64,000 bases of DNA. It comes from Pseudomonas sp. Teo4 (GTDB taxonomy: Bacteria > Pseudomonadota > Gammaproteobacteria > Pseudomonadales > Pseudomonadaceae). The stretch lies in NCBI RefSeq assembly GCF_034387475.1, contig NZ_JAXCIL010000002.1:372001-436000 (forward strand), read 5' to 3'. The notes under the pieces are model-generated. The model saw only the letters and a list, made by a program, of their open reading frames with translations, was not told where the DNA came from and did no database searches. The position numbers were made by a program, and so were the translations under genes. This document shows, one piece after another, positions 56,074 through 64,000 of this stretch (position 1 is its first letter; each line of letters opens with the position of its first letter).

Positions 56074-58371
56074 TCAGCGCGGGATGACGGGCTGACGCGG
56101 CTTCTTGCCCTTGCCGCCCTTGGCCGCTTCCTTACGCTCTTTCGCCGCCTGCTGATTGCGCGCAAACGCCTCGGCCTTGGCCTTCTCGCGCTTGTCCCAC
56201 GGTTTGCTGCCATCGCTGGCACGCGGTGGCAGGCCAGTGTGCTGGGTGAGGATCTTCTGGTCCTTGCCCACCTTGTGGCTGCCGGCCGGGGTCGAGTTCT
56301 TGCGACGGGCACTCTGGTAGGTGTCGGTCTGCGGCTGGTGCAGCGGAATCAGCTGATGCTTGCCCGGGCCGATCAGGTCGGCGCGGCCCATGCGCTCCAG
56401 CGCCTCACGCAGCATCGGCCAACCCTTCGGGTCGTGGTAGCGCAGGAACGCCTTGTGCAGCCGGCGCTGTTCCTCGCTCTTGACGATCTCCACCCCTTCG
56501 CTCTTGTAGGTCACCTTGCGCAGCGGGTTCTTGCCCGAGTGGTACATGGCCGTGGCCGAGGCCATCGGCGATGGGTAGAACGCCTGCACCTGGTCGGCAC
56601 GGAAGCCGTTGCCCTTGAGCCACAGGGCCAGGTTCATCATGTCTTCATCGGTGGTGCCAGGGTGCGCCGCGATGAAGTACGGAATCAGGTACTGCTCCTT
56701 GCCCGCCTCTTTCGAGAACTTCTCGAACATGCGCTTGAAGCGGTCGTAGGTACCGATACCCGGCTTCATCATCTTGTCCAGCGGGCCACGCTCGGTGTGC
56801 TCCGGGGCAATCTTCAGGTAGCCGCCCACGTGGTGGGTGACCAGTTCCTTGACGTACTCCGGCGACTCGACAGCCAGGTCGTAACGCAGACCCGAAGCGA
56901 TCAGGATCTTCTTCACACCCGGCAAGGCACGTGCCTTGCGGTACAACTCGATCAGCGAGCTATGGTCGGTGTTGAGGTTCTCGCAGATGCCCGGGAACAC
57001 GCACGACGGCTTGCGGCAGTGCTTCTCGATATCGTGGCTCTTGCACGCGATGCGGTACATGTTGGCGGTCGGCCCGCCGAGGTCGGAGACCACGCCGGTA
57101 AAGCCCGGAACCTTGTCGCGCATTTCCTCGATTTCGTTGAGGATCGACTCGTGCGAGCGGTTCTGGATGATGCGGCCTTCGTGCTCGGTGATCGAGCAGA
57201 AAGTGCAGCCACCGAAACAGCCACGCATGATGTTCACCGAGAAACGAATCATCTCGTAGGCCGGGATACGCTCCTTGCCATAGGCCGGATGCGGAATACG
57301 GGCGTACGGCATGCCGAACACGTAGTCCATTTCCTCGGTGGTCATGGGAATGGGTGGCGGGTTGAACCACACATCCACTTCGCCATGCTTCTGCACCAGA
57401 GCCCGGGCGTTGCCTGGGTTGGTTTCCAGGTGCAGCACGCGGTTGGCGTGGGCATAGAGCACCGGGTCGTTACGCACCTTTTCGAACGACGGCAGGCGAA
57501 TGACCGACTTCTCACGGGTTATGCTCGGGCTGTCGAGCAGCTGAACGACCTTGGCTTCGTTCGGGTCTTCCTGCTCGCCCTTGGCCTGCTCGATGGCACA
57601 GGCCTGGGTGTCCTGGGTGTTCACATACGGGTTGATGATCTTGTCGACGCGGCCTGGGCGGTCAATGCGCGTGGAGTCGATCTCGTACCAGCCCTCTGGC
57701 GTGTCACGGCGTACGAACGCGGTACCGCGAACGTCGGTGATGCTCTCGATGCTTTCACCCTGGGACAGGCGTTGGGCCACCTCGACGATGGCACGCTCGG
57801 CGTTGCCGTACAGCAGGATGTCGGCGCTGGCGTCGATCAGGATCGAGTGGCGAACCTTGTCCTGCCAGTAGTCGTAGTGGGCGATGCGGCGCAGCGAGGC
57901 CTCGATGCCACCAAGCACGATCGGCACGTGCTTGTAGGCTTCCTTGCAACGCTGGCTGTACACCAGGCTTGCGCGGTCCGGACGCTTACCGGCCAGGCCA
58001 CCCGGGGTGTAGGCGTCGTCGGAACGGATCTTCTTGTCCGCGGTGTAGCGGTTGATCATCGAGTCCATGTTGCCCGCCGCTACCCCGAAGAACAGGTTCG
58101 GCTCGCCGAGCTTCATGAAGTCGTCTTTCGACTGCCAGTTCGGCTGGGCAATGATGCCCACGCGGAAGCCCTGGGCCTCCAGCAGACGGCCGATGATGGC
58201 CATGCCGAACGATGCGTGATCGACGTAGGCATCACCGGTCACGATGATGATGTCGCAGGAATCCCAGCCGAGCTGATCCATCTCCTCCCTGCTCATCGGC
58301 AGGAAAGGCGCTGGCCCGAAGCATTCGGCCCAGTACTTTGGATAGTCGTAGAGTGGTTTGGCTGCTTGCAT
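56074..58371 (-). CDS. ygiQ: YgiQ family radical SAM protein
   Basis: A 765-residue protein of the UPF0313/YgiQ family. An N-terminal cobalamin-binding-like region ([20 protein letters not shown]) is followed by a radical SAM domain with the cluster motif CFGGCTFC in [20 protein letters not shown], and a C-terminal basic tail ([15 protein letters not shown]). The reaction is unknown. The frame is open to 58461, but the ATG at 58371 ([20 protein letters not shown]) fits the family. A large 911-codon frame on the opposite strand is a shadow. Confidence 0.92.
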   Translation of the reverse strand: MQAAKPLYDYPKYWAECFGPAPFLPMSREEMDQLGWDSCDIIIVTGDAYVDHASFGMAIIGRLLEAQGFRVGIIAQPNWQSKDDFMKLGEPNLFFGVAAGNMDSMINRYTADKKIRSDDAYTPGGLAGKRPDRASLVYSQRCKEAYKHVPIVLGGIEASLRRIAHYDYWQDKVRHSILIDASADILLYGNAERAIVEVAQRLSQGESIESITDVRGTAFVRRDTPEGWYEIDSTRIDRPGRVDKIINPYVNTQDTQACAIEQAKGEQEDPNEAKVVQLLDSPSITREKSVIRLPSFEKVRNDPVLYAHANRVLHLETNPGNARALVQKHGEVDVWFNPPPIPMTTEEMDYVFGMPYARIPHPAYGKERIPAYEMIRFSVNIMRGCFGGCTFCSITEHEGRIIQNRSHESILNEIEEMRDKVPGFTGVVSDLGGPTANMYRIACKSHDIEKHCRKPSCVFPGICENLNTDHSSLIELYRKARALPGVKKILIASGLRYDLAVESPEYVKELVTHHVGGYLKIAPEHTERGPLDKMMKPGIGTYDRFKRMFEKFSKEAGKEQYLIPYFIAAHPGTTDEDMMNLALWLKGNGFRADQVQAFYPSPMASATAMYHSGKNPLRKVTYKSEGVEIVKSEEQRRLHKAFLRYHDPKGWPMLREALERMGRADLIGPGKHQLIPLHQPQTDTYQSARRKNSTPAGSHKVGKDQKILTQHTGLPPRASDGSKPWDKREKAKAEAFARNQQAAKERKEAAKGGKGKKPRQPVIPR

Positions 58372-58475
58372 GTCAGTGACCGGTTCTGGTGTGCAGGGAA
58401 ATCGCGGGCGCGGAATATAGCACAAATTTTGACCAAATCCGACGGTGGTTGTCGGATTCATGGGGTGCCTGTACT

Positions 58476-58568
58476 GGCCTCATCGCCGGCAAGCCGGCTC
58501 CCACAAGGCCACCACAGCTCTCAGGACAGTGGTAATTCTGTGGGAGCCGGCTTGCCGGCGATGAGGCC
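58476..58568. repeat. REP pair between ygiQ and dnaB
   Basis: Arms 58476-58505 and 58539-58568 are fully complementary over 30 bp, of the GCCGGCTTGCCGGC family. The right arm ends 6 bp before the dnaB stop codon (minus strand), so it can form the dnaB 3' end. Confidence 0.92.
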
Positions 58569-58574
58569 GGTGGC

Positions 58575-59972
58575 TTATTCGTCGTCGTCGAAGTTGTACA
58601 TACCCGGCGCGAGGTTCTCGAAACGGGTGTACTTGCCGATGAACGCCAGGCGTACGAAGCCGATGGGGCCGTTACGCTGCTTACCGATGATGATTTCAGC
58701 CACGCCCTTGTGCTCGGTTTCAGGGTGGTACACCTCGTCGCGGTACACGAACATGATCACGTCGGCGTCCTGCTCGATCGCACCCGATTCACGCAAGTCG
58801 GAGTTCACCGGGCGTTTGTTCGGGCGCTGCTCCAGGGAGCGGTTGAGCTGCGACAGGGCGATGACCGGGCAGTTGAACTCTTTGGCCAGGGCCTTGAGCG
58901 AGCGGGAGATTTCGGAAATTTCGTTGGTCCGGTTATCGCCGGCCGAACCCGGAATCTGCATCAGCTGCAGGTAGTCGACCATGATCATGGCAATTTCACC
59001 ATGCTCACGCGCCAGACGGCGGGTACGCGCACGCATCTCAGACGGGCTGATGCCCGCGGTATCGTCGATGAACAGCTTGCGGTCGTTGAGCAAGTTGACC
59101 GCTGAGGTCAGGCGCGGCCAGTCATCGTCGTCCAGCTGACCGGAACGCACCTTGGTCTGATCGATACGGCCCAGGGACGAGAGCATACGCATGATCAGCG
59201 ATTCACCTGGCATCTCGAGGGAGAACACCAGCACCGCCTTGTCGGTACGCAATACGGCGTTCTCCACCAAGTTCATGGCGAAGGTGGTCTTACCCATCGA
59301 CGGACGACCGGCGACGATGATCAAGTCAGCCGCTTGCAGGCCGCTGGTTTTCTCGTCCAGGTCGGTAAAGCCGGTCGATACACCGGTGATATCGCTGTCG
59401 GAGTTGAACAGCGTGTCGATCCGGTCGATGGCCATGGTCAACAGTTCGTTGACCCCCACCGGGCCGCCGGTCTTTGGCCGCGCCTCGGCGATCTGGAAGA
59501 TCTGCCGCTCGGCGTCGTCGAGAATTTCCTCGGCGTTGCGCCCCTGCGGGTTGAAGGCGTTATCGGCAATGTCGGTACTGATGCTGATCAGCTGCCGAAG
59601 GGTGGCCCGCTCGCGAATGATCGCGGCGTAAGCCTTGATGTTGGCCACCGACGGGGTGTTCTTGGCCAGTTCAGCCAGGTAGGCCAGGCCACCGATCTGA
59701 GTCGACAAGCCTTCCTTGTCCAGCTGCTCGTGCAGGGTGACGACGTCGAACGGCTGGTTCGCGTCTGCCAGCTTGTGCACGGCACGGAAGATCAAGCGGT
59801 GGTCATGCCGGTAGAAGTCACCGTCCGACACTTGGTCCAGCACCCGCTCCCAGGCGTTGTTGTCCAGCATCAAGCCACCGAGCACGGCCTGTTCGGCCTC
59901 GATGGAATGCGGCGGCACCTTGAGGGCTGCGGTCTGCAGGTCTAGCTGTTCGGGATTGGTGATCTCGTTCAT
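58575..59972 (-). CDS. dnaB: Replicative DNA helicase DnaB
   Basis: A 465-residue hexameric helicase that unwinds DNA at the replication fork. The N-terminal domain (VPPHSIEAEQAVLGGLMLDN) is followed by a RecA-like motor with Walker A (GRPSMGKTTFAMN), Walker B (IMVDYLQLM) and the SEISRSLKALAKEFNCPVIA, ALSQLNRSLEQR motif region. No intein is present. The ATG at 59972 gives the family start; an upstream in-frame start is unlikely. It is downstream of the rplI operon but behind a terminator. Confidence 0.97.
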   Translation of the reverse strand: MNEITNPEQLDLQTAALKVPPHSIEAEQAVLGGLMLDNNAWERVLDQVSDGDFYRHDHRLIFRAVHKLADANQPFDVVTLHEQLDKEGLSTQIGGLAYLAELAKNTPSVANIKAYAAIIRERATLRQLISISTDIADNAFNPQGRNAEEILDDAERQIFQIAEARPKTGGPVGVNELLTMAIDRIDTLFNSDSDITGVSTGFTDLDEKTSGLQAADLIIVAGRPSMGKTTFAMNLVENAVLRTDKAVLVFSLEMPGESLIMRMLSSLGRIDQTKVRSGQLDDDDWPRLTSAVNLLNDRKLFIDDTAGISPSEMRARTRRLAREHGEIAMIMVDYLQLMQIPGSAGDNRTNEISEISRSLKALAKEFNCPVIALSQLNRSLEQRPNKRPVNSDLRESGAIEQDADVIMFVYRDEVYHPETEHKGVAEIIIGKQRNGPIGFVRLAFIGKYTRFENLAPGMYNFDDDE

Positions 59973-59995
59973 GGCCACGAAAGAATTCTGGAGGA

Positions 59996-60040
59996 TGAAA
60001 AAGACAAAGGGCACGGCCTGTAGAAAACAGGACCGTGCCC
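59996..60040 (-). terminator. Rho-independent terminator of the rpsF-rplI operon
   Basis: On the minus strand GGGCACGG-T-CCTGT pairs with ACAGG-CCGTGCCC (one bulge) and is followed by TTTGTCTTTTTC. It starts 45 bp after the rplI stop and separates the ribosomal operon from dnaB. Confidence 0.9.
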
Positions 60041-60085
60041 GATGTTAACCGGCTGACTCACAAGGAGCCAGCCAGTCAGCGCAGC

Positions 60086-60532
60086 TTAGGCAGCTACGAC
60101 GACCACACGTACGGTGGCTTCAACGTCGCTGTGCAGGTGCACGGCTACGTCGTATTCGCCAACCTGACGGATGGTGCCGTTCGGCAGACGAACTTCAGCT
60201 TTGGCCACTTCAACGCCGGAGGCGGTCAGGGCGTCAGCGATATCGTGGGTGCCGATCGAACCGAACAGCTTGCCTTCGTCGCCAGCGGTGGCAGTGATGG
60301 TCACTTCCAGCTCGGCCAGTTGGGCAGCACGGCTTTCAGCCGAAGTTTTCTTGTCGGCAGCTGCTTTTTCCAGCTCGGCGCGGCGCTCTTCGAACGCAGC
60401 CAGGTTGGCGGCGTTGGCAACGGTGGCCTTGCCGAATGGCAGCAGGAAGTTACGGCCGTAACCAGCCTTAACTTTTACTTTGTCGCCCAGGTTGCCCAGG
60501 TTGGCGACTTTTTCCAGCAGGATCAGTTCCAT
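60086..60532 (-). CDS. rplI: 50S ribosomal protein bL9
   Basis: A 148-residue ribosomal protein: the N-terminal RNA-binding domain ([20 protein letters not shown], then [16 protein letters not shown]), a long connecting helix ([19 protein letters not shown]) and the C-terminal domain ([20 protein letters not shown]). It helps keep the reading frame during translation. It is the last gene of the rpsF operon. Confidence 0.97.
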   Translation of the reverse strand: MELILLEKVANLGNLGDKVKVKAGYGRNFLLPFGKATVANAANLAAFEERRAELEKAAADKKTSAESRAAQLAELEVTITATAGDEGKLFGSIGTHDIADALTASGVEVAKAEVRLPNGTIRQVGEYDVAVHLHSDVEATVRVVVVAA

Positions 60533-60552
60533 TTGGTAAAACCTCTTAACTT

Positions 60553-61416
60553 TTAACCTTCACCGTTCGCGGAATCATCCCCCTGAGGGGACTTGCGACC
60601 GCGAAAATCAATCAGGCTGTCGACAATGGCCAAAACCACGAGTAACGGATAAATCAGCTGCATGATCAGCGGCAGTGTCACGTACATGCCCACCAGCCAG
60701 AAACCGGCCAGTCGGCCCTGCGCCACCAGCCCGTGCATCAAGGCGATGCCGGCCAGAACGAGCACCAGGCTGGATGCGGAAGCCAGGACGATGAACTGCG
60801 GGCCGATGAACGGACCCAACACCATCACTGCTAACAAGGCCAGCATGGCCCCTCGTGGCAGCTTCAAGGCACGAAATTCGCGACCGAAGCCTCCAGGGTT
60901 GTACAACACCGCTTGCCAATAACGCGCCAGCATCAATGCCAGCAGGCTGAACAACTGCAACATCACCGCCGTGGAAGCGACCAGCACAGGGCCGATCAGC
61001 TCACCGGGAATCACCGGCTTGCCTTCGATTTGCGGCAGGGCTTGTACAAGCGCCTTGGCCAGCACCTCGAAGGTTTCGCGCAGCACCGTGCCCAGGATGA
61101 GGCTGTAGACCAACCCCAACACAACACTGGACATCAACACCCGGTTCCAGGAATGCCCGGCACGCAACAAGGCGGCCAGCCCCAGCGTTCCCAACAGCAC
61201 CAGCAAGGTGCTTGGATCGCCGAAGACCCAAATGGCCACCGCGGGCAAAAGGCCCCAGGCGATGACCGTTGAAGCGTCCTTGAACCCGCGCCGCAGAAGC
61301 ACCAGGCTTCCGGCAGCGGCACTCAACCAGAACAACAGCGGCAATACCGCACTTGCGACCACCACCAGGGTGGCCTGCACACGACCGCGCATGATGAAAT
61401 CAGCTAACGCCCGCAT
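60553..61416 (-). CDS. DUF2232 membrane protein in a ribosomal operon
   Basis: A 287-residue inner-membrane protein with about eight helices, of the DUF2232 (YybS-like) family. Recognisable parts are the N-terminal helices, [20 protein letters not shown] and the C-terminal [18 protein letters not shown]. Its function is unknown. It sits between rpsR and rplI (33 and 20 bp gaps), a place conserved in pseudomonads, so it is co-expressed with ribosomal proteins. The Arg-rich tail ([10 protein letters not shown]) is probably cytoplasmic. Confidence 0.9.
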   Translation of the reverse strand: MRALADFIMRGRVQATLVVVASAVLPLLFWLSAAAGSLVLLRRGFKDASTVIAWGLLPAVAIWVFGDPSTLLVLLGTLGLAALLRAGHSWNRVLMSSVVLGLVYSLILGTVLRETFEVLAKALVQALPQIEGKPVIPGELIGPVLVASTAVMLQLFSLLALMLARYWQAVLYNPGGFGREFRALKLPRGAMLALLAVMVLGPFIGPQFIVLASASSLVLVLAGIALMHGLVAQGRLAGFWLVGMYVTLPLIMQLIYPLLVVLAIVDSLIDFRGRKSPQGDDSANGEG

Positions 61417-61449
61417 GCTTATCCCTTACTACTTGTCGACGACCCGGTC

Positions 61450-61680
61450 TCAGCGGCCGTGGCTGTCGGTGTAGGGCAGCAGGGCCAGGAAGCGGGCGCG
61501 CTTGATAGCGGTAGCCAGCTGACGCTGATAACGAGCTTTGGTACCAGTGATACGGCTCGGAACGATCTTGCCGGTTTCGGATACGTAAGCTTTCAGGGTG
61601 TTGAGATCTTTGAAGTCGATCTCTTTCACGTCTTCAGCAGTGAAGCGGCAGAATTTACGACGACGGAAGAAACGTGCCAT
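61450..61680 (-). CDS. rpsR: 30S ribosomal protein bS18
   Basis: A 76-residue basic ribosomal protein ([40 protein letters not shown]). It binds next to S6 on the small subunit platform. It contains the family's N-terminal cysteine. It lies 28 bp after rpsF. Confidence 0.97.
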   Translation of the reverse strand: MARFFRRRKFCRFTAEDVKEIDFKDLNTLKAYVSETGKIVPSRITGTKARYQRQLATAIKRARFLALLPYTDSHGR

Positions 61681-61708
61681 GTAATAGGCTCCTCAAAAGG
61701 TCCGTGGA

Positions 61709-62134
61709 TTACTCGTCAGCGTTATCGCTGTTGTCGCTGTCATTGCTGTCATCGCCTTCGGCGGAGTCAGCATGCTCAGGACGTTCACGACGCTCACGGC
61801 GCTCGCTGCGGTTCTCTTCTGCCTTCAGCATCTCGGACTGACCGGTTACGGCTTCGTCACGACGGATGACCAGGTTACGGATAACGGCATCGTTGTAGCG
61901 GAAGTTGTCTTCCAGCTCGGCCAGGGCCTTGCCGGTGCACTCAACGTTCAGCATCACGTAGTGAGCCTTGTGAACATTGTTGATTGCGTAGGCCAGTTGA
62001 CGACGGCCCCAGTCTTCCAGGCGGTGGATCTTGCCACCATCTTCTTCGATCAGCTTGGTGTAACGCTCAACCATGCCGCCGACTTGCTCGCTCTGGTCCG
62101 GGTGAACCAGGAAGATGATTTCGTAATGACGCAT
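61709..62134 (-). CDS. rpsF: 30S ribosomal protein bS6
   Basis: A 141-residue ribosomal protein. The core ([20 protein letters not shown] to about residue 95) is standard. It has a long C-terminal tail that is Arg/Glu-rich ([20 protein letters not shown]) and then acidic ([15 protein letters not shown]). In E. coli and P. fluorescens, RimK adds glutamates to the S6 C-terminus, so this acidic end is a likely RimK target. It is the first gene of its operon, with AAGGAGC upstream. Confidence 0.97.
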   Translation of the reverse strand: MRHYEIIFLVHPDQSEQVGGMVERYTKLIEEDGGKIHRLEDWGRRQLAYAINNVHKAHYVMLNVECTGKALAELEDNFRYNDAVIRNLVIRRDEAVTGQSEMLKAEENRSERRERRERPEHADSAEGDDSNDSDNSDNADE

Positions 62135-62255
62135 GAATGCTCCTTACGGGTTAGTAGTCTGCCAGCGAATCTGGTCAGACAAGGAGTGAATGACACTGTA
62201 TGTCTTGCCATGGAGGGGAGGCACATGCGCGCCTGCCAGCTCGGCAAGGGGCGCA

Positions 62256-62284
62256 ATTGTAGAGAAGGCGGGGCGTACAAGCAA
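62256..62284 (-). promoter_or_regulatory. Promoter of the rpsF operon
   Basis: On the minus strand TTGCTT and TACAAT are separated by exactly 17 bp. Transcription would start near 62249, giving a leader of about 115 nt before rpsF. Leaders of rpsF operons can hold an S6:S18-binding structure, but I did not confirm one here. Confidence 0.65.
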
Positions 62285-62319
62285 GGTGATTGGCGAATAA
62301 TTGAACAGCCTGAAACATA

Positions 62320-62401
62320 TTCGCGGGTAAACCCGCTCCCACAGGTTCACCACAGGGTTTAAAGGCTGCGGTGCGCCTGTGGGAGCGGGTTTACCCGCGA
62401 A
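62320..62401. repeat. REP pair between rlmB and rpsF
   Basis: Complementary GCGGGTAAACCCGC-family units at 62320-62345 and 62386-62401 plus flank. It begins 22 bp after the rlmB stop (minus strand) and separates the rlmB-rnr transcript from the rpsF promoter. Confidence 0.9.
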
Positions 62402-62422
62402 GAGGCCCTTACAGGCTATGGC

Positions 62423-63169
62423 TCAGCGCTTGGCCTGGCGCTGACGAACGGCCTCGAACAGGCAGACGCCGGTCGCCACCGAAACGTTCAGGCTACTGAC
62501 GCTACCGGCCATCGGAAGCTTCACCAGGAAGTCGCAGTGCTCACGGGTCAACCGGCGCATGCCCTTGCCTTCCGCGCCCATGATCATCACCAGCGGACCG
62601 GTCAGGTCTTGCTGGTAGATTTCCTGCTCGGCCTCGCCAGCGGTGCCGACCACCCACAAGCCACGTTGCTGGAGTTTCTCCAGGGTACGCGCCAGGTTGG
62701 TCACGGCCACCAGCGGAATCACCTCCGCCGCGCCACACGCCACCTTGCGCACCACCGGGGTCAAGGTCGCCGACTTGTCCTTGGGCACCACAACAGCCGT
62801 GGCACCAGCGGCATCCGCGGTGCGCAGGCAGGCACCCAGGTTGTGCGGGTCGGTGACGCCGTCCAGCACCAGGATCAGCGGCGGCGTTTCAGTACGCTCG
62901 AGCAGTTCCTCGAGCATCAGTTCGCCCCACACCTGGCTCGGGCTGACCTCAGCGACCACACCCTGGTGAACACCCTCGACCCAGGCATCCAGCTCTCGGC
63001 GCTCGGCCTGACCGACCGGCACCCGGTTCTCTGCAGCCAGCGCCAGCAAGCCCTGGATACGTGGCTCGCTGCGTCCTTCCGACAGCCAGATCTGCTTGAC
63101 CCGTTTCGGATGGTGCTGCAGCAACGCCTGCACAGCGTGCACGCCGTAGATTTTTTCCAGCTGACTCAT
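62423..63169 (-). CDS. rlmB: 23S rRNA 2'-O-methyltransferase RlmB
   Basis: A 248-residue SpoU-family enzyme that methylates the 2'-OH of G2251 in 23S rRNA. An N-terminal substrate-binding domain (LEKIYGVHAVQALLQHHPKR) precedes the knotted methyltransferase domain with motifs DPHNLGACLRTADAAGA, VMIMGAEGKGMRRLTREHCD and LPMAGSVSSLNVSVATGVCL. The start overlaps the rnr stop as ATGA. Confidence 0.96.
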   Translation of the reverse strand: MSQLEKIYGVHAVQALLQHHPKRVKQIWLSEGRSEPRIQGLLALAAENRVPVGQAERRELDAWVEGVHQGVVAEVSPSQVWGELMLEELLERTETPPLILVLDGVTDPHNLGACLRTADAAGATAVVVPKDKSATLTPVVRKVACGAAEVIPLVAVTNLARTLEKLQQRGLWVVGTAGEAEQEIYQQDLTGPLVMIMGAEGKGMRRLTREHCDFLVKLPMAGSVSSLNVSVATGVCLFEAVRQRQAKR

Positions 63170-64000
63170 GACTTGCTCTTGCCTTTACGTGGCGCGCCAG
63201 ATTTGGACGGGCCTTTACGGTGCTTGGTCGGCTTGCCGGAGGACGATTTGCTGCCCTTATCCGACTTGCTGCTGGCGTGGCCACTGCTGCGGGCCTCGCT
63301 CATCAGCGCCTTTTTCATTTCGCGGCTCTTGCGCACTTCGGCGTTGCGCTGAACAGCGTCTTTCGGGAAGTACGCCTCGGCGGCTTCGCTCTTGCGGCTG
63401 CGCGGCTTGGGCGTGGCCTTGGCTTCGACCGCAGGCTGCTGCTCGGTTTTTTCCGCGGCTGGAGCTGCACCACGGCCCTTCTTGCCAACCGGGGCAGCGA
63501 GCTGCTGCTCGGACACTTCGAAGTCGATCTTGCGCTCGTCCAGGTCGACGCGCATCACCTTGACCTCGATGGTGTCGCCCAGGCGGAAGCTACGGCCACT
63601 GCGCTCGCCCGACAGGCGATGGTGCACAGGGTCGAAGTGGTAGTAGTCGCCCGGCAGCGCACTGACGTGCACCAGGCCTTCCACGTAGATGTCGGTCAGT
63701 TCGACGAACAGGCCGAAACCGGTCACGGCGGTGATCACGCCCGGGAAGGTTTCGCCCACGCGATCCTTCATGTACTCGCACTTGAGCCAGTTGACCACGT
63801 CACGAGTGGCCTCGTCGGCACGGCGCTCGGTCATCGAGCACTGCTCGCCCAATTGCTCCAGCGTGTTCTCGTCGTACGGGTAGATACGCGCCTTCGGAAT
63901 GCTCATCGCGCCTGCACGCTTGACGTGCGGGGTATCGACCTTGGAGCGGATGATGCTGCGGATGGCACGGTGCACCAGCAAGTCCGGGTAACGGCGGATC
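63166..64000 (-). CDS. rnr: Ribonuclease R, C-terminal part (cut by the window edge)
   Basis: The 3' 278 codons of an RNase II-family 3'-5' exoribonuclease that degrades structured RNA. The end of the RNB domain (RYPDLLVHRAIRSIIRS) runs off the window edge. An S1 RNA-binding domain (KDRVGETFPGVITAVTGFGL) follows, then a long basic tail (KSDKGSKSSSGKPTKHRKGP). The methionine at 63981 is internal; the true start lies beyond 64000. rlmB follows with a 4-bp overlap, the usual rnr-rlmB order. Confidence 0.95.
   Translation of the reverse strand, partial: IRRYPDLLVHRAIRSIIRSKVDTPHVKRAGAMSIPKARIYPYDENTLEQLGEQCSMTERRADEATRDVVNWLKCEYMKDRVGETFPGVITAVTGFGLFVELTDIYVEGLVHVSALPGDYYHFDPVHHRLSGERSGRSFRLGDTIEVKVMRVDLDERKIDFEVSEQQLAAPVGKKGRGAAPAAEKTEQQPAVEAKATPKPRSRKSEAAEAYFPKDAVQRNAEVRKSREMKKALMSEARSSGHASSKSDKGSKSSSGKPTKHRKGPSKSGAPRKGKSKS

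Noticed and set aside
56239..58974. A 911-codon open frame on the plus strand over ygiQ
   Set aside because: It lies antisense to the whole radical SAM gene, crosses a REP pair and into dnaB, and shows no protein-like motifs.

Overview
This window is a piece of a chromosome from a Pseudomonas of the P. putida group. The evidence is the gene order (prmA, DUF3426 gene, dusB, fis, purH, purD, retS at one end; azu, a LOG gene, ygiQ, dnaB, rplI, rpsR, rpsF, rlmB, rnr at the other), the high-GC codon use, and the many REP palindromes of the P. putida type (core GCGGGTAAACCCGC followed by TCCCACAGG, and a sister family with the core GCCGGCTTGCCGGC). Nearly all of the window is ordinary core genome. 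No tRNA, rRNA, CRISPR array, insertion sequence or prophage was seen.

Layout. 1-10.7 kb: translation and purine housekeeping (prmA, a zinc-ribbon membrane protein, dusB-fis, purH, purD), the hybrid sensor kinase retS and a MarC-family membrane protein. 10.7-12.1 kb: two unrecognised genes of visibly lower GC that look like an inserted cassette. 12.3-19.9 kb: two divergent cobalamin operons, cobGHIJ leftward and cobL-cbiD-cobK rightward, which mix CobG (oxygen-dependent route) with CbiD (usual in the anaerobic route). 20-25.3 kb: an orphan VapB antitoxin and a copper block (DUF2946, PCu(A)C chaperone, DUF2946, OprC receptor, PepSY protein). 25.4-33.3 kb: a CycA-like permease, the urea ABC transporter urtABCDE behind a good sigma-54 promoter with an NtrC-like site, and an acetyltransferase. 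33.4-40 kb: cbpA-cbpM, a YegD-like Hsp70, an AI-2E transporter, PsiF, a lipase, OsmE and a ferritin-like protein.

39.6-46.8 kb holds the least ordinary DNA. There is a 0.7-kb inverted repeat built from two diverged copies of a multi-hairpin element (39.6-40.3 kb), a secreted protein made almost entirely of ten 15-residue repeats (42.7-43.3 kb), and a 400-bp cluster of DnaA boxes far from any visible dnaA gene (46.36-46.77 kb). Between them lie an AsmA-family gene, a TetR regulator of the FabR/DesT type, an AGE epimerase and an SDR oxidoreductase.

46.8-52 kb is the branched-chain amino-acid ABC operon livKHMGF. 52.4-55 kb holds pncB-nadE (NAD synthesis) and azurin, with an ANR-type box upstream of azurin. 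A 29-codon small ORF and a GntR-like palindrome sit before the LOG gene. The window ends with ygiQ, dnaB, the rpsF-rpsR-DUF2232-rplI operon (promoter and terminator both visible), rlmB and the 3' part of rnr. REP pairs fill most gene ends and two gaps inside the urt operon, where they could shape mRNA ends and relative expression.
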